A program made the translations under genes and the position numbers. Under the pieces are notes generated by a model. The model saw nothing but the letters and a program-made list of their open reading frames with translations. It was not told where the DNA came from and searched no databases. Below, piece after piece: positions 1 through 7,543 of a stretch of DNA of 20,487 bases. This stretch comes from Candidatus Altarchaeales archaeon ex4484_96 (lineage in GTDB: Archaea > Altiarchaeota > Altiarchaeia > IMC4 > QMZM01): the NCBI GenBank assembly GCA_002254405.1, contig NJDH01000008.1, positions 1 to 20,487 on the forward strand. Reading direction: 5' to 3'. The first letter of the stretch is position 1; each line of letters begins with the position of its first letter.

Positions 1-366
1 CAATCCCGTAAGTAAACCGTTTCCTTCATGACCTATCAACGAGGTCTTACCGTGCATTAGATGCCCTGCGTGTACGATATCAGCCACATAGACCTGGGCA
101 ATGCACTGATGCCCTAAACACACACCCAATATCGGAATATCCCCCCCATACTCTACTATCAGCTCATTTGACACCCCAGCATCCTGGGGTTTACCCGGGC
201 CCGGAGACAAGATAATATGGGTTACACCCTCATCCTCAACCAAACCCCTGAGGTCCTCAATGCATGCTGTGTTTTCTGCCACAACCGGATTTCCGTCGAG
301 TAAACCAACATACTGCACCAGATTATAGACAAAAGAGTCTATGTTGTCTATCACCAGCGTTCTCAT
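1..366 (-). CDS. trpG: Anthranilate synthase component II, glutamine amidotransferase (partial, C-terminus outside window)
   Basis: This subunit hydrolyses glutamine and passes ammonia to TrpE, which makes anthranilate from chorismate in tryptophan synthesis. The 122 visible residues begin MRTLVIDNIDSF, the typical start of class I glutamine amidotransferases. The oxyanion-strand motif SPGPG lies at residues 54-58, and the nucleophile elbow GVCLGHQ puts the catalytic cysteine at residue 83. A later HGK motif near residue 107 is also typical. The His/Glu part of the triad would lie beyond the window edge. The ATG (364-366) overlaps the TGA of trpE as ATGA, so translation is probably coupled and the two subunits are made together. 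PabA of folate synthesis is the nearest alternative, but pairing with a TrpE carrying the Trp feedback motif favours TrpG. Confidence 0.93.
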   Translation of the reverse strand, partial: MRTLVIDNIDSFVYNLVQYVGLLDGNPVVAENTACIEDLRGLVEDEGVTHIILSPGPGKPQDAGVSNELIVEYGGDIPILGVCLGHQCIAQVYVADIVHAGHLMHGKTSLIGHEGNGLLTGL

Positions 367-1775
367 CCGCCCACCCCCAGGGCTTCAAGCATCGCCTCAC
401 CCTTCCTTAACGTTTCCTGGTATTCGGATTCGGGGTCCGAGTCCGCTACTATTCCCGCACCCACCTGCACGAAAGCATCCTCTCCCTCGAAATCTATGGT
501 CCTGATTGTGATAGCTGAATCCATGTTCTGGTTGAAAGAAAAATAACCAACGCATCCCGCGTAAATCCCTCTTCTCGTGGGCTCAAGCTCGTCGATTATC
601 TCCATGGCCCGAACCTTAGGCGCGCCTGATACTGTTCCCGCCGGGAAAACAGATTTCAGCGCAGAGAATAAATCCTGCTTTTTATCCAGCATACCCGATA
701 CCTCAGAGATTATATGTTGCACGTGGGAGTATTTTTCTATCTTCATGAACCTGTTGACTTTCACGCTGCCGTAGCGGCAAACCCTACCTAAATCGTTTCT
801 CCCAAGGTCAACGAGCATAACATGCTCTGCTTTTTCCTTCTCATCTGCCAGAAGCTCTTGACCCAGTCTATTATCTTCTATGGCGTTTATTCCCCTGGGT
901 CTTGTGCCCGCTATCGGGTAGGTTTCAACCCTGCGGTCTTCAACCCGAACCAGCATCTCTGGGCTTGCTCCAACAATCTTTCTGCTCCCATAATCCAGGT
1001 AATACATGTAGGGGGAGGGGTTGATTTTCTTCAGCATACGGTAGACCTCGAATTTATCCCCACTATATCGTGTTTTCAGTCTCTGGGATAAAACCGCCTG
1101 GAATATGTCTCCTTCTTTGATGTGTTTTTTTATTTCCTTCACCCCCTGGATATATTCTTCTTTTTTCATGTTGGATGAGTATTTTTTGCGTTTGCCTTCT
1201 CTTGTTTTATCTTCCTGGGGGTCGTATTGGCTTATTTTTTCTTTTATCTCATTGAGCTTGTTTTTTTCTTGTTTGATGTCCACATCTTTTGTCAGCGAGT
1301 GAGAGATAAGATATGTTTTTTCGGCTTTATGGTCGAATATTATGTTGTTTTTAGCCAGGAGAAACTCGCAGTCGGGGTGTTTGAGGTCGTCGACGTTGTT
1401 TTCACCCAGCTTGTGCTGGTAGCGGATTATGTCATATGAAAAGTAGCCGACGAATCCGCCGAAAAAACGGGCTGCGTCTGCTTGTATCCTGCTGAACTGT
1501 TCGAGTATGTTTTTGACCGCATCTATTGGGTTATCTCCTTTTAGGGTTATCGGGAAGTAGTCCATGTTTTGGATGTTGAGGTTGAATTCTCCGTTTTTGA
1601 AGCTGACCTTGAGTATTGGGTTGAATCCTATGAAGCTGTATCTTGCGATTTTTTCCCCTCCGTCTGAGGATTCCAGCAGGTAGCTGTTTTTGTCCCTGAC
1701 TGCTGCGTATGTTTTTTCCGGGTCCCTTTCCGGGATTACGATATAGGTGGGCTTAACGCTAAATGGAACATCCAT
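363..1775 (-). CDS. trpE: Anthranilate synthase component I
   Basis: This is the chorismate-binding subunit that converts chorismate plus ammonia to anthranilate, the first committed step of tryptophan synthesis in the cytosol. At 470 residues it is full length for the family. The N-terminal regulatory domain carries LLESS at residues 33-37, the motif where tryptophan binds to inhibit the enzyme in known TrpE proteins. The C-terminal chorismate-binding domain shows GDIFQAVLSQR, PSPYMYYLD, IAGTRPRG, VDLGRNDLGRV and FPAGTVSGAPKVRAME. The feedback motif and the adjacent trpG argue against PabB. The ATG lies about 26 bases from a TATA box, so the transcript is probably leaderless. It is the first gene of a trpE-trpG operon that runs out of the window. 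Confidence 0.96.
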   Translation of the reverse strand: MDVPFSVKPTYIVIPERDPEKTYAAVRDKNSYLLESSDGGEKIARYSFIGFNPILKVSFKNGEFNLNIQNMDYFPITLKGDNPIDAVKNILEQFSRIQADAARFFGGFVGYFSYDIIRYQHKLGENNVDDLKHPDCEFLLAKNNIIFDHKAEKTYLISHSLTKDVDIKQEKNKLNEIKEKISQYDPQEDKTREGKRKKYSSNMKKEEYIQGVKEIKKHIKEGDIFQAVLSQRLKTRYSGDKFEVYRMLKKINPSPYMYYLDYGSRKIVGASPEMLVRVEDRRVETYPIAGTRPRGINAIEDNRLGQELLADEKEKAEHVMLVDLGRNDLGRVCRYGSVKVNRFMKIEKYSHVQHIISEVSGMLDKKQDLFSALKSVFPAGTVSGAPKVRAMEIIDELEPTRRGIYAGCVGYFSFNQNMDSAITIRTIDFEGEDAFVQVGAGIVADSDPESEYQETLRKGEAMLEALGVGG

Positions 1776-1796
1776 GAATAATTATATGCTCTTAAG

Positions 1797-1804
1797 TATA
1801 TAAA
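1797..1804 (-). promoter_or_regulatory. TATA box of the trpEG operon
   Basis: Read on the minus strand the sequence is TTTATATA, a good archaeal TATA box. Its centre is about 26 bases upstream of the trpE ATG at 1775, so transcription should start at or next to the start codon. No Shine-Dalgarno sequence precedes the ATG, which fits leaderless initiation. Confidence 0.6.
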
Positions 1805-1822
1805 TATACATCAATGTATATT
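1803..1822. promoter_or_regulatory. 20-base palindrome next to the trpE TATA box, candidate operator
   Basis: AATATACATcaATGTATATT has two perfect 9-base arms and a 2-base centre. It overlaps the upstream edge of the trpE TATA box, where the TFB recognition element lies. A bound protein would therefore compete with TBP/TFB and repress the operon. In some methanogens TrpY represses trp genes through a TGTACA box. This palindrome differs, so the regulator, if any, is unknown. The other side faces the DUF3160 gene about 68 bases away. Confidence 0.45.
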
Positions 1823-1855
1823 ATTATCCATTAGGTTTAGGCCGAAACAAAAAAA

Positions 1856-1866
1856 TAATTTTTTAA
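1856..1866 (+). promoter_or_regulatory. Probable TATA box of the DUF3160 gene
   Basis: A T-rich TAATTTTTTAA element is centred about 28 bases before the ATG at 1890. No ribosome binding site precedes the ATG, so a leaderless transcript is likely. The element is less canonical than the trpE box. Confidence 0.35.
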
Positions 1867-1889
1867 CCAAAAAAAACAGATAAGTTAAC

Positions 1890-4460
1890 ATGAAACACAT
1901 AAAAATCATTTTATTGGCAATAATATCTCTGCTTCTTGCAGGCTGCACAACACAACCCGATAAAACAACAACAACCACAAAACAACCCACCTACTGCGAC
2001 GCTATCACCCCGTGCGAGACCGGTGAATGCATTAAATTCCCGGACAATGCTAAACCAATATGCTATACCGGCGACCCCTGCGCCAGATGCCCAAGCAAAA
2101 AATGTGTGATGCTCGAATCATACCCTCCGCAGGTACGCTGCCTGGATGAGCAAACAAACCAAACATTCACCACCCCCAAAATAGACCTATCAAACACGCA
2201 AACAGAGGGATTAAGTTTCCTCAAACACTATCAGGCTAAATCCCTCGAAATACAGCTTAAAACCGCGCAATACCAGCTTCCGCTCACACTAAAGCAAACA
2301 GCAAACCATGAACAATTCACCATGAAAATCGCATTAGAGCAGGAAAGAAAAAACCTGCTTGAAGCAAACGGGTTCGTGGTAATCCAAAACCCCCTAAACA
2401 GCCAAAAAGAAGACATGGTTGAAGTATATGATGCACTGAAAAACCAGGAAATCCCGGTTTACGTAACATCAGACAGCCTGCTGCATCTATACCACATCCA
2501 GTTTGATGAGACCCTGCGGCAGATAGAGGAAGCTGAATTCTACGATAACATATATAACATAAGCAAAGAACTATTAAGCATATCACAAAATGGATACGGG
2601 AAACTAGCGGTATTATGCAGAACACTGACACCGCAGGAACAGGAGCTATCAGACGCATATAAAAGAAACATAATATATCTTAGCGTCGCATTAAAGCTTC
2701 TTGAGCCAACAGAAGACCAACTATGCAATCTCGGGGAATGGCAGTGCCAGGACTCGGGAATAAAAAACGCTTTCTTCACCGAAGAGGAACTGCATAAATA
2801 CAGTTTCACAGTGCCCTCTATTGTAGAAGACGAGGTGCAAGCCGAGCTCGCACTAATAGACGCACATGAAGGTTTTAATCCCTCACCGCTTTATATCTAC
2901 TGCGAAGACTACAGCCAATACAAGCCCAGAGGCCACTACACACGCAGTGAGAAACTGAAAAACTACTTTAAAGCCATGATGTGGTATGGTCGGATGAGCA
3001 TGCTGCTGAAAGGAACAGATCAGGTGCCACCGGGGGAGGCATGCAATGATATACCCTCCTGCACAGCGCTTATCTCCACATACGATGCGCGCATACAAAG
3101 CATGCAGGCAGCATTATTATCGGCGTATTTCGCGGAAGACCCCGAGCTAATGGATAAATGGGACAGGATATACACTGTAACAGCATTCTATGTTGGATTA
3201 TCAGATGATTTAGGCCCATATGAGTACATTAATGCATTAAACCACGTATTCGGGGAAACACTTGAAACAGATGAGCTAACGCCAGATAAAATAGGCAATC
3301 TGAAAGCCAAACTCGCTGAATACCAGACACCCAAAATATACGGGGGAACCGGTGAAGTAGCCCTGTGGCCGCCTTTCAGTGTAGAGCAGGCTGACCGGAT
3401 GCTTGCGGTAACCCAGGGTTTCAGGTTGATGGGGCAGCGTTTCATACCCGACAGCTACATGATGAGCGAGCTCGTATCCCCCCGGGTAGGGTTTTATGCG
3501 GGAGATGATGAGCCCTTCACGATGTGCATGACTGATGCGGGTCCGGCAAGATGCTTCCCGCGTGGATTGGATGTGATGGCACTGCTTGGTTCCAAGAGAG
3601 CAGAAACGCTTCTTGATGAGCTTGGAGACACACAATATGAGGAAGCCAATAAAAGCTATATCAAGCAATACGACAGACTTGAAGCGGAATTCAACAACTT
3701 CACCATTGAAGACTGGAACCGCAACCTCTACTGGAGCTGGCTTTACGCGCTTAAATCGCTTGTTAAAAACTACTCAGATGGTTATCCAACCTATATGCAG
3801 TCAAGCGCCTGGGAGGATAAGCAATTAACATGCGCGCTCGCCTCATGGACGGAGCTCAGACACGACACCATACTGTATGCGAAACAAAGCTATACGCCTT
3901 CCCTGAGGTCAATGCAGCCGGTTGAAAAGCAGGTAGTGGGGTATGTGGAGCCGGTGCCAGAGTTATACAACCGACTGCTTTCGCTCACCCAGATGACCAC
4001 AAGCGGGCTCACCGAGATGAATGTTCTTGATGAGAGCTCGAAAAACAGGCTCATGAACCTTGAGACCATACTTGGGCGCCTGATTAACATATCCGAGAAA
4101 GAGCTTGAAAACAGGGAGTTGACGCAGGAAGACTATGATTTCATCAAAGACTTTGGGGAGAATCTTGAGGGAGTCATCTCTGAAGTAGATGATAAAGCCA
4201 AGAAAACCACGATTGTCGCAGACGTGCACACAGACCAGAACACTGGGTTGGTGCTTGAGGAGGGCGTTGGTTACGTGGAGCTTATCGTCGTCGCCTACAG
4301 GGTACCTGACGGTAGAATAATCCTGGGAGCCGGCCCCGTCTTCAGCTACTATGAGTTCAAACACCCGATGAGCGATAGATTAACGGATGAAGACTGGAGG
4401 GATCTTCTGGGAAGCTCAAGCCCAGATAAACCCAAGTGGTACGCAAGCTACGCAACATAA
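1890..4460 (+). CDS. DUF3160 family secreted lipoprotein
   Basis: This 856-residue protein is predicted to be exported and lipid-anchored. A short basic N-terminus and hydrophobic stretch end in LLAGC, a lipobox with Cys19 as the anchor. A Thr-rich spacer follows (residues 20-34). Next comes a segment with eight cysteines at 36, 42, 47, 58, 64, 67, 72 and 84, probably disulfide-bonded outside the cell. The rest matches DUF3160: YVTSDSLLHLYHIQFDETL near residue 190, and a C-terminus with GPVFSYYEFKHP and RLTDEDWRDLL. The function of DUF3160 is unknown, and no catalytic motif is evident. It is divergent from trpEG, and its stop lies six bases from that of the convergent ACT gene, so it is probably transcribed alone. 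Family assignment comes from recalled motifs and is fairly sure; any role is not. Confidence 0.85.
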   Translation: MKHIKIILLAIISLLLAGCTTQPDKTTTTTKQPTYCDAITPCETGECIKFPDNAKPICYTGDPCARCPSKKCVMLESYPPQVRCLDEQTNQTFTTPKIDLSNTQTEGLSFLKHYQAKSLEIQLKTAQYQLPLTLKQTANHEQFTMKIALEQERKNLLEANGFVVIQNPLNSQKEDMVEVYDALKNQEIPVYVTSDSLLHLYHIQFDETLRQIEEAEFYDNIYNISKELLSISQNGYGKLAVLCRTLTPQEQELSDAYKRNIIYLSVALKLLEPTEDQLCNLGEWQCQDSGIKNAFFTEEELHKYSFTVPSIVEDEVQAELALIDAHEGFNPSPLYIYCEDYSQYKPRGHYTRSEKLKNYFKAMMWYGRMSMLLKGTDQVPPGEACNDIPSCTALISTYDARIQSMQAALLSAYFAEDPELMDKWDRIYTVTAFYVGLSDDLGPYEYINALNHVFGETLETDELTPDKIGNLKAKLAEYQTPKIYGGTGEVALWPPFSVEQADRMLAVTQGFRLMGQRFIPDSYMMSELVSPRVGFYAGDDEPFTMCMTDAGPARCFPRGLDVMALLGSKRAETLLDELGDTQYEEANKSYIKQYDRLEAEFNNFTIEDWNRNLYWSWLYALKSLVKNYSDGYPTYMQSSAWEDKQLTCALASWTELRHDTILYAKQSYTPSLRSMQPVEKQVVGYVEPVPELYNRLLSLTQMTTSGLTEMNVLDESSKNRLMNLETILGRLINISEKELENRELTQEDYDFIKDFGENLEGVISEVDDKAKKTTIVADVHTDQNTGLVLEEGVGYVELIVVAYRVPDGRIILGAGPVFSYYEFKHPMSDRLTDEDWRDLLGSSSPDKPKWYASYAT

Positions 4461-4466
4461 AAAAAA

Positions 4467-4967
4467 CTAGCTTAAAACCACAACCTTTTTTACCTCAGGG
4501 AGCTCAAGAATCCGGTCAATCAACTCCCTGGGGATTGGTTTCTCGGTTACAACAATCATCCGGGCGTTCTCAAACATCGGGTCGTCTGTCGTAATCTGCC
4601 GGGCGCTTAACCCCGCATCAGCTATAACTCTAGTAACCCCCGCCACAATCCCCCTGGAGGCAGCATCCTGCGGAATAATCTCAATAGCGCCGAAACCAAA
4701 CTCACCGGCAACATCTTTAAGCAGCACCATAGAATCCAGTTTCGTGTAAACATTCCTCAACCTAACATCCGAGAGAATAGAATCTATTGTAGCACCAATA
4801 AGCCTCCTATCCACATTAAGCACCCTAGCCACCGAGGAATGAGGCACCTCAACCATCTTGAAGAAAAGACCCCCTCCAGGAGAAACCCTCAACCCGTTTC
4901 TCAGGATGAATTCAGCTACCTGCCGCTGACCCCTTCTCCTGGCAAAAAACTCATCTAAATAAAGCAT
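4467..4967 (-). CDS. ACT-domain protein, predicted regulator of amino acid metabolism (COG2150-like)
   Basis: This cytosolic protein has 166 residues. The N-terminal half (about 1-70) looks like a winged-helix or helical domain, with RRGQRQVAEFILRNGL and a VPHSSVARVLNVDRRLI segment that resembles a recognition region. The C-terminal half (about 85-166) has the beta-alpha-beta-beta-alpha-beta pattern of an ACT domain. It holds a glycine-containing turn in SRGIVAGVTRVIADAG and ends in ELPEVKKVVVLS. ACT domains usually bind amino acids, so it may sense one of those made by neighbouring pathways; that is inference. I chose the ATG at 4965-4967 because CAGGGGATAAA, a plausible ribosome binding site, precedes it. 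An in-frame TTG at 4988 lies further upstream and lacks such a site. It is divergent from pgk. Confidence 0.75.
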   Translation of the reverse strand: MLYLDEFFARRRGQRQVAEFILRNGLRVSPGGGLFFKMVEVPHSSVARVLNVDRRLIGATIDSILSDVRLRNVYTKLDSMVLLKDVAGEFGFGAIEIIPQDAASRGIVAGVTRVIADAGLSARQITTDDPMFENARMIVVTEKPIPRELIDRILELPEVKKVVVLS

Positions 4968-4996
4968 TTTATCCCCTGTTTTATTCAAAGAGAGAG

Positions 4997-5004
4997 ATAT
5001 ATAA
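4997..5004. promoter_or_regulatory. TATA-like element between the divergent ACT gene and pgk
   Basis: ATATATAA is nearly palindromic and is the only clear TATA candidate in the gap between the two divergent starts. Towards pgk it is preceded by a purine-rich GAGAGAG, as expected for a BRE, and predicts a leader of about 20 bases holding AAAGGA. Towards the ACT gene it would give a start just ahead of the ATG. Use in both directions is possible but unproven. Confidence 0.4.
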
Positions 5005-5046
5005 CAATAAAAAGACTACCTTAAAAAAACAAAAAAAGGAAAAAAA

Positions 5047-6273
5047 ATGATGCGCCAGGTATACTCTATGGATGACTATGAATTTCAGGGAAAAAAGGTT
5101 TTAGTGAGGATAGACATAAACACCCCCATAAACCCCAAAAACGGGGAACTAATGGATTACCGCAGGTTCAAATCACATGAGGAAACCCTGCGTGAACTAA
5201 TCGACTCAGGCGCGAGAACAGTTGCATTAGCCCACCAGGGCAGACCTGGGGACATGGACTTCACAACACTGGAAAAACATGCATCAAGGCTATCCGAGGT
5301 GCTCGGATGCGAGGTCAAATACGTGGACTCCATATTCAGCAGCTACGTGCATAAGGAAGTGGAAAACATGAAAGACGGGGAGCTCATACTCCTCGAAAAC
5401 TGCCGCTTCTACAGCGAAGAAGTAATCAACCGCCCATCTGATGTGCAAGCCAAAACCTTTATCGTCCAGAAGCTAAAAGACATCTTCGACGTATACATAA
5501 ACGACGCTTTTGCCACCGCACACAGAAGCCAGCCCACCGTCGTAGGTTATCCTGTTGTAATGAAATCGCTGGCCGGCCGGCTGATGCAAAAAGAAATCGA
5601 GACCATAGAAGGCATACTCAAAAAACCCCGTAAACCCATAACCTTCGTGCTCGGAGGAACGAAAGCAGATGACAGCCTTAAGATAGCGCAAAAAGCCCTA
5701 TCAAACGGGACAGAACATATCCTGACAGGAGGGCTTGTAGCCAACATCATGCTGGCTGCCCGCGGATACCGCATCGGCGAACCCAGCATAGAGTTTATCC
5801 GGGGGAAAAAGATGATAGACCAGATAGACATAGGAAAGGAATTGCTTGAGAAATACCCTGATAACATAATTTTACCCGTTGATCTCGCATTAGAGCACTA
5901 CGGCGAGAGAATGGAGATACCGGTAAGCGATTTACCCAAAAACTATAAAATCAGCGACATAGGCCATAAAACAGTTGAAAAATACCAGCAGATTCTCATG
6001 GAATCCGGGACAATATTCGCCAACGGAGCATTGGGGATATTCGAGGACCCGAAATTCAAGTACGGCACAGAGGAGATACTTAAATCTATCGCGAAATCCA
6101 AGGCCTTCTCGGTTATCGGGGGAGGGCATACGGTTGCAGCATCCAACAAGCTGGAGCTCCACGGAGACATAACACACATCAGCTCGGGAGGAAGCGCCTG
6201 CGTTAACCTGCTCGCAGGATATAAGTTGCCGGCGGTGGAGGAGCTGAAACAGAGCAGGAAAAAATTCGGTTAA
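5047..6273 (+). CDS. pgk: 3-phosphoglycerate kinase, archaeal type
   Basis: This enzyme interconverts 1,3-bisphosphoglycerate plus ADP and 3-phosphoglycerate plus ATP in glycolysis and gluconeogenesis. It has 408 residues, the usual archaeal length. Landmarks are KKVLVRIDINTPINP (16-30, with substrate-binding Asp23 and Asn25), AHQGRPG (near 67-73), LLENCRFYSEE, NDAFATAHRSQPT, FVLGGTKADDS (nucleotide domain), FANGALGIFED, and the ADP-binding loop FSVIGGGHTVAA near residue 355. Two adjacent ATG codons follow an A-rich leader with AAAGGA, and either may be the start. It is followed 37 bases later by the fae-hps gene on the same strand. That pairing puts triose handling beside pentose/formaldehyde metabolism. 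Confidence 0.97.
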   Translation: MMRQVYSMDDYEFQGKKVLVRIDINTPINPKNGELMDYRRFKSHEETLRELIDSGARTVALAHQGRPGDMDFTTLEKHASRLSEVLGCEVKYVDSIFSSYVHKEVENMKDGELILLENCRFYSEEVINRPSDVQAKTFIVQKLKDIFDVYINDAFATAHRSQPTVVGYPVVMKSLAGRLMQKEIETIEGILKKPRKPITFVLGGTKADDSLKIAQKALSNGTEHILTGGLVANIMLAARGYRIGEPSIEFIRGKKMIDQIDIGKELLEKYPDNIILPVDLALEHYGERMEIPVSDLPKNYKISDIGHKTVEKYQQILMESGTIFANGALGIFEDPKFKYGTEEILKSIAKSKAFSVIGGGHTVAASNKLELHGDITHISSGGSACVNLLAGYKLPAVEELKQSRKKFG

Positions 6274-6310
6274 ATAAGGACTCACTTCAAATAATATACA
6301 CTGATTTACG

Positions 6311-7492
6311 ATGTTTAAGATAGGTGAAGCACTTGTTGGTTCAGGGAATGAGGTAGCGCACGTTGACTTGATGATAGGGGAAAAAGAGGGTGTCGTAGGT
6401 GAAGCATTCGCCAACGGATTAACCCAGCTATCGAGGGGGCACACACCCCTGCTATCCGTCATAAGACCCAACCTGCCGGCTAAACCCTACACGCTTGTCG
6501 TCCCCAAGGTAACGGTTCAAGGAATGGAGGACGCCGAGAAAATATTCGGACCCGCTCAGGCCGCAGTCGCTAAAGCAATAGCCGACTCGGTTGAAGACAG
6601 GCTGATACCGGAAAATAAAATAGAGGACTGGGTTGTTATAGTATCCGTTTTCATACACCCCGAAGCAAAGGATTATAGGAAGATATACCAATATAATTAC
6701 GGGGCAACAAAACTGGCTCTAAAAAGAGCCTTATTAGACTACCCCAACGCCGATAAAATCAAATACGATAAAGACCGTGCGGTGCATCCGATTATGGGAT
6801 TCAAGGTACCTAGACTGCCGAGATGGAATACACCCTACCTTCAGATAGCCTTAGATGTACCGGACATAAGCAGAGTAAAAAATGTTATAGAGCAGGTTCC
6901 CAAAAGCGACAAGATAATACTGGAAGCCGGAACCCCGTTAATCAAAAAATACGGTGCGCAGGTGATAAAGGAAATCAGGGAAGTCACTAAAAGCGATTTC
7001 GTGATAGCCGACCTGAAGACCCTGGATGTGGGGCAGGTCGAAGTAGACCTCGCATATGATGAGGGAGCTGATGCAGTAGTAGCATCGGGTCTTGCTGCTC
7101 CCGAGGTATTGGATAAGTTCATATACGAAGCCCACCGGCTTGGAATCTATGCGGTAGTGGACACCATGAACGTAGAGGAACCTGTTTCCCTGGTCAAGGA
7201 GCTAAAAGAAGCACCCGATATCGTGATACTACACCGGTGCGTTGACGCCGAAGGCAGACAGCAGCCAAGATGGCATCTAATCAAGGAACTCAAGAAAAAC
7301 AACCCGAAGCTGATGGTTGCGGTGGCGGGGGGAATAGACCCGCATAGCGCGCCGAAGGCCATCAAGGAGGGAGCCGATATTGTTATTGTAGGCCGCAGCA
7401 TAACCCAGTCAAGGGATGTTGAGGGTTCAGTTAGGCAGTTTCTGGATTTCATGGGCGGAGACATTGACCTGAAGCGGGTGCATGTTGAATAA
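6311..7492 (+). CDS. fae-hps: Bifunctional formaldehyde-activating enzyme / 3-hexulose-6-phosphate synthase (Fae-Hps)
   Basis: The N-terminal part (about 1-160) is Fae, which condenses formaldehyde with tetrahydromethanopterin. It shows IGEALVGSGNEVAHVDLMIG with the catalytic histidine at residue 17. The C-terminal part (about 168-393) is Hps, an orotidine-decarboxylase-like barrel joining formaldehyde to ribulose 5-phosphate or doing the reverse. It shows LQIALDVPD, the KxD pair in FVIADLKTLDVG, VAGGIDP and VIVGRSITQS. In archaea without the oxidative pentose phosphate pathway, the fused protein is thought to make ribulose 5-phosphate from hexulose 6-phosphate while Fae captures the released formaldehyde. 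The 393-residue length matches known archaeal fusions. There is no strong ribosome binding site before the ATG; TTAAATAA at the end of pgk could be a separate TATA box. No isomerase (phi) gene is in view. Confidence 0.96.
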   Translation: MFKIGEALVGSGNEVAHVDLMIGEKEGVVGEAFANGLTQLSRGHTPLLSVIRPNLPAKPYTLVVPKVTVQGMEDAEKIFGPAQAAVAKAIADSVEDRLIPENKIEDWVVIVSVFIHPEAKDYRKIYQYNYGATKLALKRALLDYPNADKIKYDKDRAVHPIMGFKVPRLPRWNTPYLQIALDVPDISRVKNVIEQVPKSDKIILEAGTPLIKKYGAQVIKEIREVTKSDFVIADLKTLDVGQVEVDLAYDEGADAVVASGLAAPEVLDKFIYEAHRLGIYAVVDTMNVEEPVSLVKELKEAPDIVILHRCVDAEGRQQPRWHLIKELKKNNPKLMVAVAGGIDPHSAPKAIKEGADIVIVGRSITQSRDVEGSVRQFLDFMGGDIDLKRVHVE

Positions 7493-7494
7493 TA

Positions 7495-7514
7495 AAACAG
7501 TTAAATACCTGTTT
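7495..7514. promoter_or_regulatory. Inverted repeat around a TATA box after fae-hps: promoter with operator, or weak terminator
   Basis: AAACAG and CTGTTT are perfect 6-base arms around TTAAATAC, three bases after the fae-hps stop. TTAAATAC is a fair TATA box and predicts a start near 7530, ahead of the GAGGTGAT ribosome binding site of the next gene. The arms could be an operator. Alternatively the RNA could form a weak hairpin followed by the T-rich tract 7511-7526 and end the fae-hps transcript. The sequence cannot decide between these. Confidence 0.4.
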
Positions 7515-7543
7515 ATTCTTTTATTTTAACATGAGGTGATATC

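Noticed and set aside
3276..4364. Antisense open frames of 130 and 133 codons inside the DUF3160 gene (3276-3668 and 3963-4364)
   Set aside because: They lie opposite a strongly supported family protein, have no ribosome binding site and encode no recognisable sequence; they are mirror frames.
5932..6471. 179-codon antisense frame across the pgk/fae-hps junction
   Set aside because: It crosses two certain genes on the other strand and shows no family motif.
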